Below, piece by piece: positions 17,397 to 27,026 of a stretch of 64,000 nt of DNA (positions are counted from its first letter, which is position 1; each line of letters opens with the position of its first letter). The DNA lies in NCBI RefSeq assembly GCF_017498545.1, contig NZ_CP071793.1:1736001-1800000 (forward strand), written 5' to 3'. A program made the translations under genes and the position numbers. The stretch is from Sulfidibacter corallicola. Lineage in GTDB: Bacteria; Acidobacteriota; Holophagae; Acanthopleuribacterales; Acanthopleuribacteraceae. The notes under the pieces were generated by a model. It did no database searches, was not told the DNA's origin, and worked only from the letters and a program-made list of their open reading frames with translations.

Positions 17397-17706
17397 GGCG
17401 TGTAGGGGGCGATTCGTTCTGGGAGGTGATCCGCTTTCGCATTACACGAAAAGAAGGTCGATTATGCGGCCGAATGCCGTCCGGCGCTGGTGTGTGATCG
17501 TGCGATTCCTTACAGATGCACTGTGACATATGGCTCGGCGACGGATCTTTGCCTGTGTTCAACCACGTCTCGGTAGCGAGCATCACTTTTTTGGCTTCTT
17601 GGCGAACCTATAATGTGCCTCGGCTTTTCTCAATCATATTTCCGATCCCTTCCGGGCCTTAACAAGCGTCAAGTACCAAGCAATGTCTATAAAAAGGATC
17701 GAACCC
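17397..17706. other. Spacer with no visible feature
   Basis: About 310 bases without a credible frame. It presumably carries the promoter of the following gene; no clear -35/-10 pair stands out. Confidence 0.5.
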
Positions 17707-20064
17707 ATGTTTCGTTTCTCGATGCTCTGCCTTCTGGCGTTCTTTGCCGTGAACGCCGGTGCCGGGACTTCTTCCGAGCCCTCCTCCGAGCGCAAGCGAG
17801 GCGGCCTCTCGCTGGAGAACCCCATCCTCTTCGTGACCCAGGTGCCGATACCCGCCGATTTCACGACCATCGGCTCCACTTTCGGCAATCACCTGGCCCG
17901 GCTCGCCGTGGCCGGGCGCGGCGGCGACCTCTACATTCGTTATCCCGACGGGACCCTGAAGAACCTCACCCAGGCGGCTGGTTTCGGTCAGGATGGTCAT
18001 CAGGGTGAAAGTGCTATCGGGGTTCGCGATCCCCACGTGCATTGGGATGGTCAGAAGGCCCTGTTCAGCATGACCGTCGGCGCGCCCGAGCAATTCGAAG
18101 TCCAAGAATATTATTGGCAGCTCTACGAGATCACCGGGTTGGGTCCCGACGACACGCCCGTCATCACCAAGGTTCCCAATCAGCCGGATCGCTACAACAA
18201 CATCCAGCCCATCTACGGATTGGACGACGACATCATTTTCGTGTCCGATCGACCGCGCGACGGCCTGCGCCACCTGTACCCGCTCCTGGACGAATACGAG
18301 GAAGCCCCGACCCCTACGGGTCTTTGGCGGCTCGACCCCGCGAACGGGAACCTCCATTTGATGAACCACACGCCGTCCGGCGCCTTCTACCCGTTCATCG
18401 ACAGTGACGGCCGGGTGGTGTTCACCCGCTGGGACCACCTGCAGCGGGATCAGCAGGCCGACGCGGACGAGACCAGCGACGACGGGCCCGTCTACGGGAC
18501 CTTCAACTACGCCGACGAGAGCGAAAACGCGGCGCGGTTGGACAACCGCGAGGAGTTTTTTCCCGAACCGCGCAGGGCGCGGACCGACCTGCTCGAGGGC
18601 ACCAATTTGGAGGGCCACAGTTTCAACCGTTTCTTCATCTGGCAAATCAACACCGACGGCACGGCCGAAGAGGTGTTGAACCACCTGGGTCGCCACGAGA
18701 TGGTGGGTTACTTCAACCGCGTGTTCAACGACGACGGCAGTCTGAGGGAGTTCATTTCCTCCGTTTCGGGTCGCTTCAACACCAACGACATCCGCAACCT
18801 GTTCCGGGCGCGCGAAGACCCTACTCGGCCAGGCACTTTCTTCGCGGTGGACGCGCCCGAATTCCAGTCTCACACCTCGGGGCAGGTCGTGTCGTTTCAT
18901 GCCCCGGCCGGCCACAATCCCGACCAGACCGGATTCGACTACGTCACCCACCGCGACACCGCCAACGTGAGCGACACGCCATCACCGGACCACTCGGGTC
19001 TCTATCGCGACGTGGCGCCGCTGAACGACGGTCAGGTCCTGGTCGTCCACACGGCCGAAACGCGCGCCGACCGCAATGACGGAACGCGGGCCCAACCCAC
19101 GAGCCGCTACGACTACCGCATCAAGGTCCTGGCCCCAACCGGCCAGCACATGGCCGCCGGCCAACCCATCACGGCGGGCATCGACAAGACCCTGTCCTAC
19201 TACGATCCCGATGTCCTGGTCAGCTACAGCGGGCCGATGTGGGAGCTGAGTCCGGTTGAGGTCGTCGCCCGGGTCAAACCGCAAGCGCACACCGATCCCG
19301 TTCCGGACATCGAGAGCCGCGTCATCGACGAGGAAGGCGTCGACCTCGATGCGCTGCGCCAATGGATGCGGGACCGCGACCTTGCCTTGGTGGTCAGCCG
19401 CGACGTGACCACGCGCGACGCCAACGATCGCCAGCAGCCGTTCAATTTGCAGATTTCCGGTTCCCAGACCCAGACGCTAGGCGACGACGGACCCGTCTAC
19501 GACCTGAAGTACCTGCAGTTTTTCCAGGCCGACCGGATTCGCGGGATCGGCGGGCTGGATTCACCGCGTGCCGGCCGCCGGGTCCTGGCCCAGCCGATGC
19601 ACGATACTTCGGACGCCAACCCCGCCAATGCCTCGGGTCCTGCCGGGAGTGTGGTGTTGGGTTCGGACGGGTCGATGGCGGCATTCGTTCCCGCACGCCG
19701 GGCCATGAGTTGGCAGTTGACCGACGACGGTGGCGTGCCGGTGGTACGCGAGCGTTACTGGGTCACCTTCCAGCCGGGTGAGGTGCGCGTGTGTGCCTCG
19801 TGCCACGGGGTCAACACGACCGACCAGGCGGGCAATCCTCCCCCGGAAAACGAGCCGTTGGCGTTGCGCGATCTTCTGGATCACTGGAAAAGCACCCAGA
19901 GTTGTACCTCGGGCGAGTCGGACCTCGACGACAGTGGCTCGGTGAACGTGCTCGATGGCATCGTCCTGACCAACGCCTTCGGCACCGACAACGCCGACGC
20001 CGACCAAAACTGTGACGGCGTGGTGAACGTCAGCGACATTCGTCGCTGGACCGGGTACTGGTAG
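17707..20064 (+). CDS. Secreted monohaem protein, hydrazine-synthase-alpha-like / TolB-like, with dockerin-like tail
   Basis: A 785-residue protein. AGGA is 9 nt before ATG 17707, where a signal peptide starts (MFRFSMLCLLAFFAVNAGAG); an ATG 24 nt earlier has no ribosome site. The long central part is beta-propeller-like (YGLDDDIIFVSDRPRDGLRH, GRVVFTRWDHLQRD, WELSPVEVVARVKP), resembling hydrazine-synthase alpha-like and TolB-like propeller proteins. One c-type haem site, CASCHG, lies near residue 700 (VTFQPGEVRVCASCHGVN). The last 50 residues hold two Ca-binding loops of dockerin type (DLDDSGSVNVLDGIVL and DQNCDGVVNVSDIRR). Family resemblance to hydrazine synthase does not imply anammox; only one haem is present. 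The role is unknown. Confidence 0.75.
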   Translation: MFRFSMLCLLAFFAVNAGAGTSSEPSSERKRGGLSLENPILFVTQVPIPADFTTIGSTFGNHLARLAVAGRGGDLYIRYPDGTLKNLTQAAGFGQDGHQGESAIGVRDPHVHWDGQKALFSMTVGAPEQFEVQEYYWQLYEITGLGPDDTPVITKVPNQPDRYNNIQPIYGLDDDIIFVSDRPRDGLRHLYPLLDEYEEAPTPTGLWRLDPANGNLHLMNHTPSGAFYPFIDSDGRVVFTRWDHLQRDQQADADETSDDGPVYGTFNYADESENAARLDNREEFFPEPRRARTDLLEGTNLEGHSFNRFFIWQINTDGTAEEVLNHLGRHEMVGYFNRVFNDDGSLREFISSVSGRFNTNDIRNLFRAREDPTRPGTFFAVDAPEFQSHTSGQVVSFHAPAGHNPDQTGFDYVTHRDTANVSDTPSPDHSGLYRDVAPLNDGQVLVVHTAETRADRNDGTRAQPTSRYDYRIKVLAPTGQHMAAGQPITAGIDKTLSYYDPDVLVSYSGPMWELSPVEVVARVKPQAHTDPVPDIESRVIDEEGVDLDALRQWMRDRDLALVVSRDVTTRDANDRQQPFNLQISGSQTQTLGDDGPVYDLKYLQFFQADRIRGIGGLDSPRAGRRVLAQPMHDTSDANPANASGPAGSVVLGSDGSMAAFVPARRAMSWQLTDDGGVPVVRERYWVTFQPGEVRVCASCHGVNTTDQAGNPPPENEPLALRDLLDHWKSTQSCTSGESDLDDSGSVNVLDGIVLTNAFGTDNADADQNCDGVVNVSDIRRWTGYW

Positions 20065-20071
20065 AGCCTGC

Positions 20072-20101
20072 ACGGATGGGATCGCCAATCCCATCCGTTT
20101 C
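20072..20101 (+). terminator. Rho-independent terminator
   Basis: Stem CGGATGGGA/TCCCATCCG with a 7-nt loop followed by TTTCC, starting 8 bases after the stop of the monohaem gene. Confidence 0.75.
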
Positions 20102-20211
20102 CGATTTGCAGGTCCTGTATTCGCTTCAGAAACCCAGATAGTCATCCCTTATTCATCGGTGATGGCCAAAAAGATCGTTTTCCATTCCGATCAGCCGTGT
20201 TTGTCGGTTTT

Positions 20212-20479
20212 TTCACCACGGAGTCGTCGCCCAGGCCGGGGGCCGGATTGCCGGTGTTCCGGCACACCGGCCACTGGGTCTTCAAGTGGGTAACTAATCG
20301 AAGCGAATCGCTGGGGAGTTCCCGCATTCATGAGAGGGGCGACGTTGCAGTAAGTGCCGGGCCATACCGGCCGTACCCACCCAGGGCGCCGGGCCGACAT
20401 TTTTCGAAGAACTCCCCGCACATCCGCCTTTTTAGGTTTTTATCTTTATCTTCGAGCTTTACAGAGTTTGTTACATAAA
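20212..20479 (+). repeat. Dispersed repeat R1, copy 1 (full)
   Basis: The fullest R1 copy. Landmarks in order: CCGGCACACCGGCCACTGGG, ACTAATCGAAGCGAATCGCT, GTTGCAGTAAGTGCCGGG, and an AT-rich end TTTTTATCTTTATCTTCGAG. Other copies are at 9.6, 20.5, 21.3, 35.3 and 48.4 kb. It is non-coding as far as I can tell. Confidence 0.85.
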
Positions 20480-20650
20480 GAGTCCTCGCTCAGGCCGGAG
20501 GCCGGTTTGCCGGTGTTCCGGCACACCGGCCACTGGGTTTTCAAGTGGGTAACTAATCGAAGCGAATCGCTGGGGAGTTCCCGCATTCATGAGAGGGGCG
20601 ACGTTGCAGTAAGTGCCGGGCCCACCCAGGGCGCTGGGCCGACATTTTGG
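20480..20650 (+). repeat. Dispersed repeat R1, copy 2 (tandem, 3'-truncated)
   Basis: It begins immediately where copy 1 ends and matches it almost base for base to the GGGCCGACATTTT landmark, then diverges. It lacks the AT-rich end. Confidence 0.85.
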
Positions 20651-20869
20651 CGAAATTTTCGAGAAATACCCTACCTGGTTTCTGGCGAAGGGCCATGGGT
20701 TATTCATTCAAAAAATTAAGCAGGAATTCATGAAGATTGGAAACCAGGAAAGGATCGGCCTTGGTGACATTTTATGGTCCTGCTCTTCCTGACTTCGATC
20801 ATTCCTGCCTTCCTGATCAAGATTTGACGACGGCAAGATCCAGCTCAGGATGAAGGCACCAATGTGTTT

Positions 20870-21245
20870 TCAAGAGAGCCCCGGATCAGCGGACAAACCT
20901 AGCTCGATTTCGAGAAAGAAACACCGCGATGTGAGCGGGCCAAGGGAGCCCCCATGCCCGCAAGAGGCGTAAAGCCTACAGGTTGAGCACGGCCGGTATG
21001 GCAGCTTGTTCAATCAATCGAAGTGATCAAGCACAAATCGAAATCGATCATTGAGAGATCTAGCGGACCGACGAATCCGCTCCGCTCTTTGGTGTTTTGT
21101 GTGTGTGCAGCTTTGATCGCTTCGAAGTGTCGGGCCAGCGGCCCAACCTACCACCATGCCGATCATCAAAGCAGGCGGGAACTCCTTACATGGGTTACTT
21201 CGAAAAGTTCAGCCGGCGGGCTTACCGCCCCTTGAACCTACCGGG
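20870..21245 (+). repeat. Dispersed repeat R2, copy 1
   Basis: A diverged block of about 375 bases that also occurs at 35.70-36.06 kb. Shared landmarks include AGGTTGAGCACGGC, GGTATGGCAGC, a CAATCGAAG element, GATCATTGAGAGAT/GATCATCGAGAGAT, GAAGTGTCGGGC and GCGGGAACTCCT. The end carries a short motif (GGCGGGCTTACCGCCCCT) that recurs near 24.7, 49.5 and 50.4 kb. The stretch 20651-20869 before it shows nothing recognisable. Confidence 0.7.
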
Positions 21246-21294
21246 CACGACGAATCTCTCGACTTTAGGGCACTCCAGACGGATTTATTTTAAG

Positions 21295-21432
21295 AGAGTC
21301 GCCGCTCGGGCCTGAGGCCGGAGCTTCAGGTTAGAAGAAAATCGAAGCGATTCGCTTGGGAGTTCCCGCATTCATGAGAGGGGCGACGTTGCAGTAAATG
21401 CCGGGCTCGCCCTGGGCGCTTGGCCGACTTTT
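21295..21432 (+). repeat. Dispersed repeat R1, copy 3 (partial)
   Basis: It shares the GAGTCGCCGCTC start, the GAGTTCCCGCATTCATGAGA core and the GTTGCAGTAAATGCCGGG segment with copies 1 and 2. It ends inside, and apparently replaced, the 3' end of the dead ABC transporter gene. Confidence 0.75.
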
Positions 21433-22466
21433 TCTGTGTGTCCACTGAAACCCTTGGTTGTCTGTTGGGTTTGCCAAAGGCGCTGATATAGGCCTCCAGC
21501 TCCAACCAACTGTGCGTGAGTGCCGGTCTCGACCACCTTTCCTCGATCAAGCACGGCGATTTGGGAGGCCCGTTGAATCGTGCGTCAACGGTGGGCGATC
21601 ACGATGACCGTTTTACCCCTGACCAATTTATCGACCGCGCGCTGGATGGCCGCCTCGGCAGCCGGGTCGACGCTGGCGGTTGCCTCATCGAGCAAGACCA
21701 CATCGGCTTCCTCGAGGAGTGCCCGTGCGATGGATATGCGTTGCCGCTCACCACCGGAAAGCTTGCCTCCCCCTTCACCGATGGGCGTGTCATAGCCCAA
21801 TGGCAGCGCCATGATGAATTCGCGGGCCTGAGCGCGTTTGGCGGCGGCGATGACCGCATCGTCCGAGGCATCGGCTTTCCCGATGCGAATATTCTCGGCC
21901 ACGGTCCCGGAGAACAGCACGACGTCCTGGAAGACCATGGCAATTCGGGTGTGCAAATCGGCCAAGGTCATCTTGCGAATGTCCACACCGCCCAGTTGGA
22001 TGGAGCCGTCTTCCACATCCCAAAGTCGGGCGATCAAGTGCACGAGGGTGGTTTTGCCGCTCCCGGAGGGGCCGACGATGGCGCTCAGAGATCGCGCGGG
22101 CAAGCGCAGGGTGACGCCATCGAGTGCGGGGGAATCGGCAAAAACCCCGAGCAGATGGCGCGCCGATCGGGAGAGGAAACCGAGAGAGAGGCCCAACAGC
22201 AAAAAGGCCCACGGCAAGGCGGCCATCATGACCAGTCCCAGGCGGAAATCGATAAACATCAGAAACATGCCCACACAGATCGCTAGGGCGGCACCGCCGG
22301 AGAGATACGCGATGAAGTGGCTCCATATTTCGGAGACCATATTGAGGTCGTTGGTGAGAACACCGAGAGTGGACCCGCTGCGCTGTTTGGTGAACCAACC
22401 CATCGGCAATTTGCGAATGTGATCCGCGATCCGCAATCGGGCGGCGCCGAACAAGAGCGATTTCAA
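21433..22466 (-). pseudogene. ABC exporter (membrane + ATPase domain) remnant
   Basis: Part of a transmembrane domain remains (LRIADHIRKLPMGWFTKQRS, GSTLGVLTNDLNMVSEIW and two hydrophobic helices). It jumps straight into an ATPase domain, with the middle of the membrane domain missing. The ATPase part has Walker A GPSGSGKTT, signature LSGGERQRISIARALL, Walker B VVLLDEA and switch His (VIVIAHR). An in-frame TGA at 21585-21587 directly after VIVIAHR separates the last segment (IAVLDRGKVVETGTHAQLVG). The 5' end is missing and the 3' end runs into repeat R1. It resembles a multidrug/lipid exporter half-transporter (MsbA-like class) that has decayed. Confidence 0.85.
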
Positions 22467-22605
22467 CCATTCGGAGTTTGCCCTGACCCGGACCTTTCAA
22501 TGGTTCACTCCGGGATTTCAGGGATCGCGGTTGGTCGGGTTCTCGTTTTTCACTTGGCGAAGGTCCCATGTCGGATCGAGGATCGTCATTTCCCGATGCC
22601 CGAAA

Positions 22606-22644
22606 CCAAAAACGGCGAGGAAACCGGGGATGGTCTCCTCGCCG
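22606..22644 (-). terminator. Rho-independent terminator for the lipase-like gene
   Basis: On the minus strand CGGCGAGGA and TCCTCGCCG form a 9-bp stem followed by TTTTTGG. It lies about 60 bases after the stop at 22703. Confidence 0.85.
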
Positions 22645-22702
22645 TATCGTGCTGTTCGGATGAGGGGTCCTGTACCTCATCCGCATGCGGTGTCGTCGCG
22701 AG

Positions 22703-24028
22703 TCATTCCAGAACGTCGTCGTCGGCGTTCGGGTTTTTCAGGTAGGCCTCGCAGGTACAGATGGCCCGGTTACCGAATCCGTCGATGGCCGTCATGGAGC
22801 CGAAGAGGTAGGTCTCCGGTTGGTCATGGCTGAGCCGGAGGGTGAAGTCGTGCGGACCCGAACCGGAACGGAGGGATCGATCGCTGAAGCGCCACTCGTA
22901 GCCGACGATAGGGGCGCCACTGCGGCTGTTGGCGCTGCCCGAGAACGAGGTGTTCATGCTCAGGCCGATGCCGAAGTTGGGATAGGCCCCGCATTGGACC
23001 TCGGGCGGCAGGGTTTCGATGTAATCATCGATGATGGGATCGCCCACGTTGACCAAGTGGTCGAGCGCTTGATCGATCACCGCCTCGTTTCTGGCGATGC
23101 CCACATGGCCCAGGTTGTACCACTGGTGGCGGTACCACCCGAGGTTGACCACCGTGCCACCGATCAGACCGGCTTCCCGGTCGACCATGGCGCGCACCGA
23201 ACTCTTGATCGTAATGACCTTGGCTCCCGAGATGAAGTTGAAAATGGCCAAGTTGGTTCGTTGGGGGAACAGCTCTTGGAAATCGGCCAGATAGGCGTAG
23301 GAGGCACCGTCGAGGGGGTTGGGTACATGGCTGATGCTGGACGCCAGCTCGAGCTGATTGATGTTGGGCACGGCGTCGAACAGGTGCAGAATCACGGGAA
23401 GCCCCGGATAGTATTCCTTGAATTTCTTGGCCAAGTGGGTGACCAGGGCGCCGCCGCGGCTGTGGCCGGCGAGATAGATCGAGCGAATGTTGGTTCCGTA
23501 GTATTTGGATCGCAACCAGTCGAAATAGGCGTTGACGATTTCGCGCTTGTTTTCGCCAGTGAATCCCCAGTTGAAACGCGCGTCGAAGGCCATGGCGGCG
23601 AAGGTGTCACTCGGATCCCGGACCCCCTCCTCGAACATGCGCACCGGCAACGAATCGGCATCGATGGTCTTCCACTCGGCCGCATCGGTATTGGAAAAAC
23701 TGTCGGCGAATCCCTCCGGTTGACCCGTGACCAGGCTGGCGTGGGGATCGCCGGCGATCTCTTCGCGCTGACCGGCGGAGATAAAGACCAGGTGCGACAC
23801 GTTCCCGATCTCGGGCTCGTTGTACCGCGTGATGAAGGTGCGCTTCTGCTTCTCCTTCGCCACGTCGTGGTGCTCCCAGTGACGGTATTCGTGGGGGGTG
23901 GTCCCGTTGCACCAGCCGATGCCAAAGCGGCAGTAACGTACTTTTTCCAAAAGGACTTGAGTGCCCTGTGCAAAGCCAGCCTGGGTCGCGAGGGACATGA
24001 GCGTCAAACAAAAAATCATGCGTTTCAT
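22703..24028 (-). CDS. Secreted alpha/beta-hydrolase, lipase-like
   Basis: A 441-residue protein. ATG 24028 follows a GAGG and begins a signal peptide (MKRMIFCLTLMSLATQAGFA); a TTG five codons earlier is unlikely. The nucleophile elbow GHSRGG sits in IYLAGHSRGGALVTHLAKKF, as in class 3 lipases and related esterases, with a candidate acid in LFDAVPNIN and a candidate His in NLGHVGIARN. The last 85 residues (SFSGSANSRSGAPIVGYEWR then FSDRSLRSGSGPHDFTLRLS) look like a PKD/Ig-type domain. Cys residues in CRFGIGWC and CTCEAY may form disulfides. The substrate is unknown. It is monocistronic with its own terminator. Confidence 0.8.
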   Translation of the reverse strand: MKRMIFCLTLMSLATQAGFAQGTQVLLEKVRYCRFGIGWCNGTTPHEYRHWEHHDVAKEKQKRTFITRYNEPEIGNVSHLVFISAGQREEIAGDPHASLVTGQPEGFADSFSNTDAAEWKTIDADSLPVRMFEEGVRDPSDTFAAMAFDARFNWGFTGENKREIVNAYFDWLRSKYYGTNIRSIYLAGHSRGGALVTHLAKKFKEYYPGLPVILHLFDAVPNINQLELASSISHVPNPLDGASYAYLADFQELFPQRTNLAIFNFISGAKVITIKSSVRAMVDREAGLIGGTVVNLGWYRHQWYNLGHVGIARNEAVIDQALDHLVNVGDPIIDDYIETLPPEVQCGAYPNFGIGLSMNTSFSGSANSRSGAPIVGYEWRFSDRSLRSGSGPHDFTLRLSHDQPETYLFGSMTAIDGFGNRAICTCEAYLKNPNADDDVLE

Positions 24029-24809
24029 AAAAGAGGTCCTCAAATAAGTTCAGATTCGGAGACCGAGGTTTCCAGCCGTGTGAAAAAACGGCCGACACGC
24101 GCACAAACCTCGGAGGTGCCTATTGGTTACTAGGTGAACCGCACTTAGAAAGGGACAGCGTTTTTTCGGTTTTTGGAAAATATCCCGAAGGTGCCACTCT
24201 TGGTGCCGCGGCGCACCGCCGGGAGTTGGCCCTGCCGATTCGGTGTGTTTCGCGAAGGGAGATCTCGGGCTCTCTTGAACTTAAAGGGTGCTGGCGACCC
24301 GGAATCGGTCTTGCCGTCGTCGAAACGAAATCAGAAAACCTGGAAATGATAAAACCAGGAAAAGAGCCTCGTGGTTTGCAGCTCACGGGGTTCCTTTTCC
24401 TGGCTTCCGGGTTCATTTTTCCGGCAATTGGGCCATGACCCTTCGACAGAAACCGGGATGGGTGTTCCTTCCTCGAAATCGAGCGCGGTATGTCTTATGA
24501 ATCGAATCCGCTTGGTGCCCCCGAATGCCGAGAGATTCGTGGTGCCCGACGCCCCGCTCACGATGCGGGGCCGTGGGCTTTTCAACTTCGTTGGGGCGCG
24601 GCGAGAGAGGTGATCGGCACCGCTCTTCAGTGTAACCACCTTTCGCTAAAAGTGTTACTTCCACGCGTCGGCCCGGCGGGCTTACCGCCCTGCTCAACGT
24701 ACTGGCCTTGTGCCACGCTTTGGATGCGGGACCTGCCGACGGACGCTCTTCGAGAAGTCGGCCCGGCACACCGTCCACTGGCATGCCACCCATGGGCCTG
24801 AGCCCCGGC
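24029..24809. other. Spacer of about 780 bases, repeats and a hairpin, no gene
   Basis: No frame here has a ribosome site or recognisable product. It contains a hairpin at 24355-24403 and, near 24665-24700, a copy of the short motif GGCGGGCTTACCGCCCTG seen in several other spacers. Both neighbouring genes are on the minus strand, so the right part is downstream of the TonB receptor. Confidence 0.5.
24355..24403. repeat. Perfect 10-bp inverted repeat hairpin
   Basis: Arms CCAGGAAAAG (24355-24364) and CTTTTCCTGG (24394-24403), extended inward by partly paired GCCTCGTG and CACGGGG. It could be a terminator for the upstream receptor gene at a distance, but lacks a clear T-run. Confidence 0.6.
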
Positions 24810-27026
24810 TCATAGCTTCATGTGGAAGCTCAGCTCGAAGGTTCTCGGTGCGCCGATCGCCAATTGGTTCGGGTAAAAAATATCGCCCCACGGGATGTAG
24901 TCGGTGTCGAACAGATTGCGGACGTTGAGCGCGATGCGGTACTTCTTCATCTGGTAGGCGGCGAACATGTTGACCAGGGTGTAGGACTTCAGGGTGATGG
25001 TGTTGTCGAAGTTGGCGAAGCGATCACCGACGTAACGGAGCCCCACGCCGACATCGACCGGCAGGCCGATCGGCTTGCTGCTGCTCACCCAGGCGCTGGC
25101 CACCCACTTGGGCACGTTGTGGGGGCGGTTCCCGGTGGCATTGACCCCGAAATCCGGGTCGACGAACTCGCCGTACTCGGCATCCGTGAAGGCCAGGGTT
25201 CCGCCGATGCGATCCGTTTCGCTCAATTGCGCCATGCCGGCCAGCTCGATGCCGCGGGCCGATTGACTGCCCACGTTGCTCACGGTGTTGTTGTGGGTCA
25301 CCTGCAACAGGATGTCGTCGCGCTGGGAATCGAAGAGCGCGAGGGTGTACTGATAGGTGCCGTCCTTGCCGGCGACCTTCAGGCCGATTTCGGTTTGGGT
25401 GATGTCGGTGAGATCGAAATTCTCGTTGGCGTTCACCAACAAGATGTTGGAACCCACCGGATCGTGACCGGTGCTCCAATTCCCGTAGATGGTTCCGCCG
25501 GGTGAGAAGCGGTAGACCGAGCCCAGGCGGAAGGAAAACGGGTTGAAGTCGCGCTCGAAGCTGTCCTCGGCCAGGAAAGTGCCTTCCGGATCGAAATTGT
25601 CGCGATTCAGGTCGATGTCGTCGTAGCGTGCCCCGAAGAAGAGGCGCCACCGCGCCGAGACCTGCACCGCGTCTTCGAAGATCCCGGCGAGGGTGGTGAT
25701 TTGGGTGGGGCTGGACCAGCGCACCTGGGGGCCGAACAGCCCGGGTTCGGGCGCCAGCGGATCCACCTGATCCCCGTCGGGAAAGCCACGCACCCTGGAG
25801 AAGTCGATGCGGCTGTAATCCAGGCCGAGGACCATTCGGTTTTCCCGGCCGTTCCAATTGGCCACGTGGATCACGTCCAACTGGTTGCCGTAGAGCTCCT
25901 GATCGTGAAACACGAAAAAGCGATCCCGGTCGATGCGCGCGACGTCCTCGTCGAAGACGTAGTTTTCCGCGTTTCGCCAGGCGCGATCGGCCTCGAAGTA
26001 GAACAGGGTGTTGGTGATGTTCCAGCCGAGCGCGGGAAGCCATTCGGCGGTCGCGCGGGCCCACAGGTGTTCCGACTCGGAAAGCTGATCGGTGACGTTG
26101 TAGTTGGTGAACCTCAGGCGTTCGTCCAGCACTCGGCCGTCGTTGGTTTCCACTACGCCGTCGATGGGGTCTTCGGCGAAGGATTCGGAGATCAGCGGCG
26201 TGCCCCAGTAGGCCGGCAGGTCGTCGTTCAGGTAATCGGCACTCAGCGTGAGATCCAATTGGTTACCCAGGCGCCAAAGCAGGGAGGCCGTGAGGTTCAG
26301 CGATTCCGAATCGGTCTCGTCCACCCAGCCGCTGGATTGGGTGTGGTTCACGTCGATTCGGTAGGCCGCGTCGTCGCCCATGGGTCCCCCGGCGCCGAAC
26401 CCCACGTCGTAGGTGTCGTAGCGTCCCAAAGAGGCGAAGAGCTCATAGGTTTGCGGTAACTGCAGCACGGGTTTGCGGGTCACCATGTTGATGGCGCCAC
26501 CGGCGGTGCTGGGTCCGTGGTGCAGCGATCCCGGCCCCTTGTAAATTTCGATGCGTTCCAAGTTGAACACGTTCTGGGGTCTCATCGTCATGGTCGACGG
26601 GCCGGCGCGGATACCGTCGCGCAGGATGGCGATCGAATCGCGGGTGTAACCCCGTATCGAGAAGCTGGAGGGTTCGGCCGGCGATTCGCCCGACAACACG
26701 CCCACCAGGTTTTCGGCCGCTTCCGTCACGCTCTTCAAACCCCGGGCACGCGTCGTGTCCTTGGCGATGATGTCCACCGAGACCGGCATCTCCATCGCGT
26801 TCAAACCCAGTCTGCTGCCCGTTTTCGGGATGTGGTCCAGACCCAACTCGCGCACGGCGACCTCGGTCACCCGTAGCTCCAACAGATCCTGCAGGGAGAG
26901 TTCGGTCATGTCCTCTTCCTCGGGAGGTTCTTCGCCGCCCCTGAGCGAAACCATGGCTAACGCGAGAGCCACCACCAGAAAAGTGTACTTGGGCGGGCAC
27001 ACAGGTCCGTTCCCTCCTTCGAGCAT
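24810..27026 (-). CDS. TonB-dependent siderophore-type receptor
   Basis: A 738-residue outer-membrane receptor. I place the start at ATG 27026 (MLEGGNGPVCPP), with AAGG upstream and a hydrophobic leader (YTFLVVALALAMVSL); a longer frame reaches 27092. After an acidic stretch comes an amphipathic TonB-box-like region (MTELSLQDLLELRVTEVAVR). The plug domain shows SSFSIRGYTRDSIAILRDGI, LERIEIYKGPGSLHHGPSTA and GGAINMVTRKP, the pattern of ferrichrome/ferric-siderophore receptors. The barrel follows and ends in a C-terminal aromatic-rich strand (FELSFHMKL). It probably imports a ferric chelate. No partner ABC or reductase gene is adjacent. No Fur-box-like dyad was confidently identified. Confidence 0.92.
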   Translation of the reverse strand: MLEGGNGPVCPPKYTFLVVALALAMVSLRGGEEPPEEEDMTELSLQDLLELRVTEVAVRELGLDHIPKTGSRLGLNAMEMPVSVDIIAKDTTRARGLKSVTEAAENLVGVLSGESPAEPSSFSIRGYTRDSIAILRDGIRAGPSTMTMRPQNVFNLERIEIYKGPGSLHHGPSTAGGAINMVTRKPVLQLPQTYELFASLGRYDTYDVGFGAGGPMGDDAAYRIDVNHTQSSGWVDETDSESLNLTASLLWRLGNQLDLTLSADYLNDDLPAYWGTPLISESFAEDPIDGVVETNDGRVLDERLRFTNYNVTDQLSESEHLWARATAEWLPALGWNITNTLFYFEADRAWRNAENYVFDEDVARIDRDRFFVFHDQELYGNQLDVIHVANWNGRENRMVLGLDYSRIDFSRVRGFPDGDQVDPLAPEPGLFGPQVRWSSPTQITTLAGIFEDAVQVSARWRLFFGARYDDIDLNRDNFDPEGTFLAEDSFERDFNPFSFRLGSVYRFSPGGTIYGNWSTGHDPVGSNILLVNANENFDLTDITQTEIGLKVAGKDGTYQYTLALFDSQRDDILLQVTHNNTVSNVGSQSARGIELAGMAQLSETDRIGGTLAFTDAEYGEFVDPDFGVNATGNRPHNVPKWVASAWVSSSKPIGLPVDVGVGLRYVGDRFANFDNTITLKSYTLVNMFAAYQMKKYRIALNVRNLFDTDYIPWGDIFYPNQLAIGAPRTFELSFHMKL

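Noticed and set aside
20212..20719. Small repeated proteins encoded by R1 copies (GLPVFRHTGHWVFKWVTNRS)
   Set aside because: The similarity comes from DNA-level repeat identity; frames are disrupted differently in each copy and lack ribosome sites.
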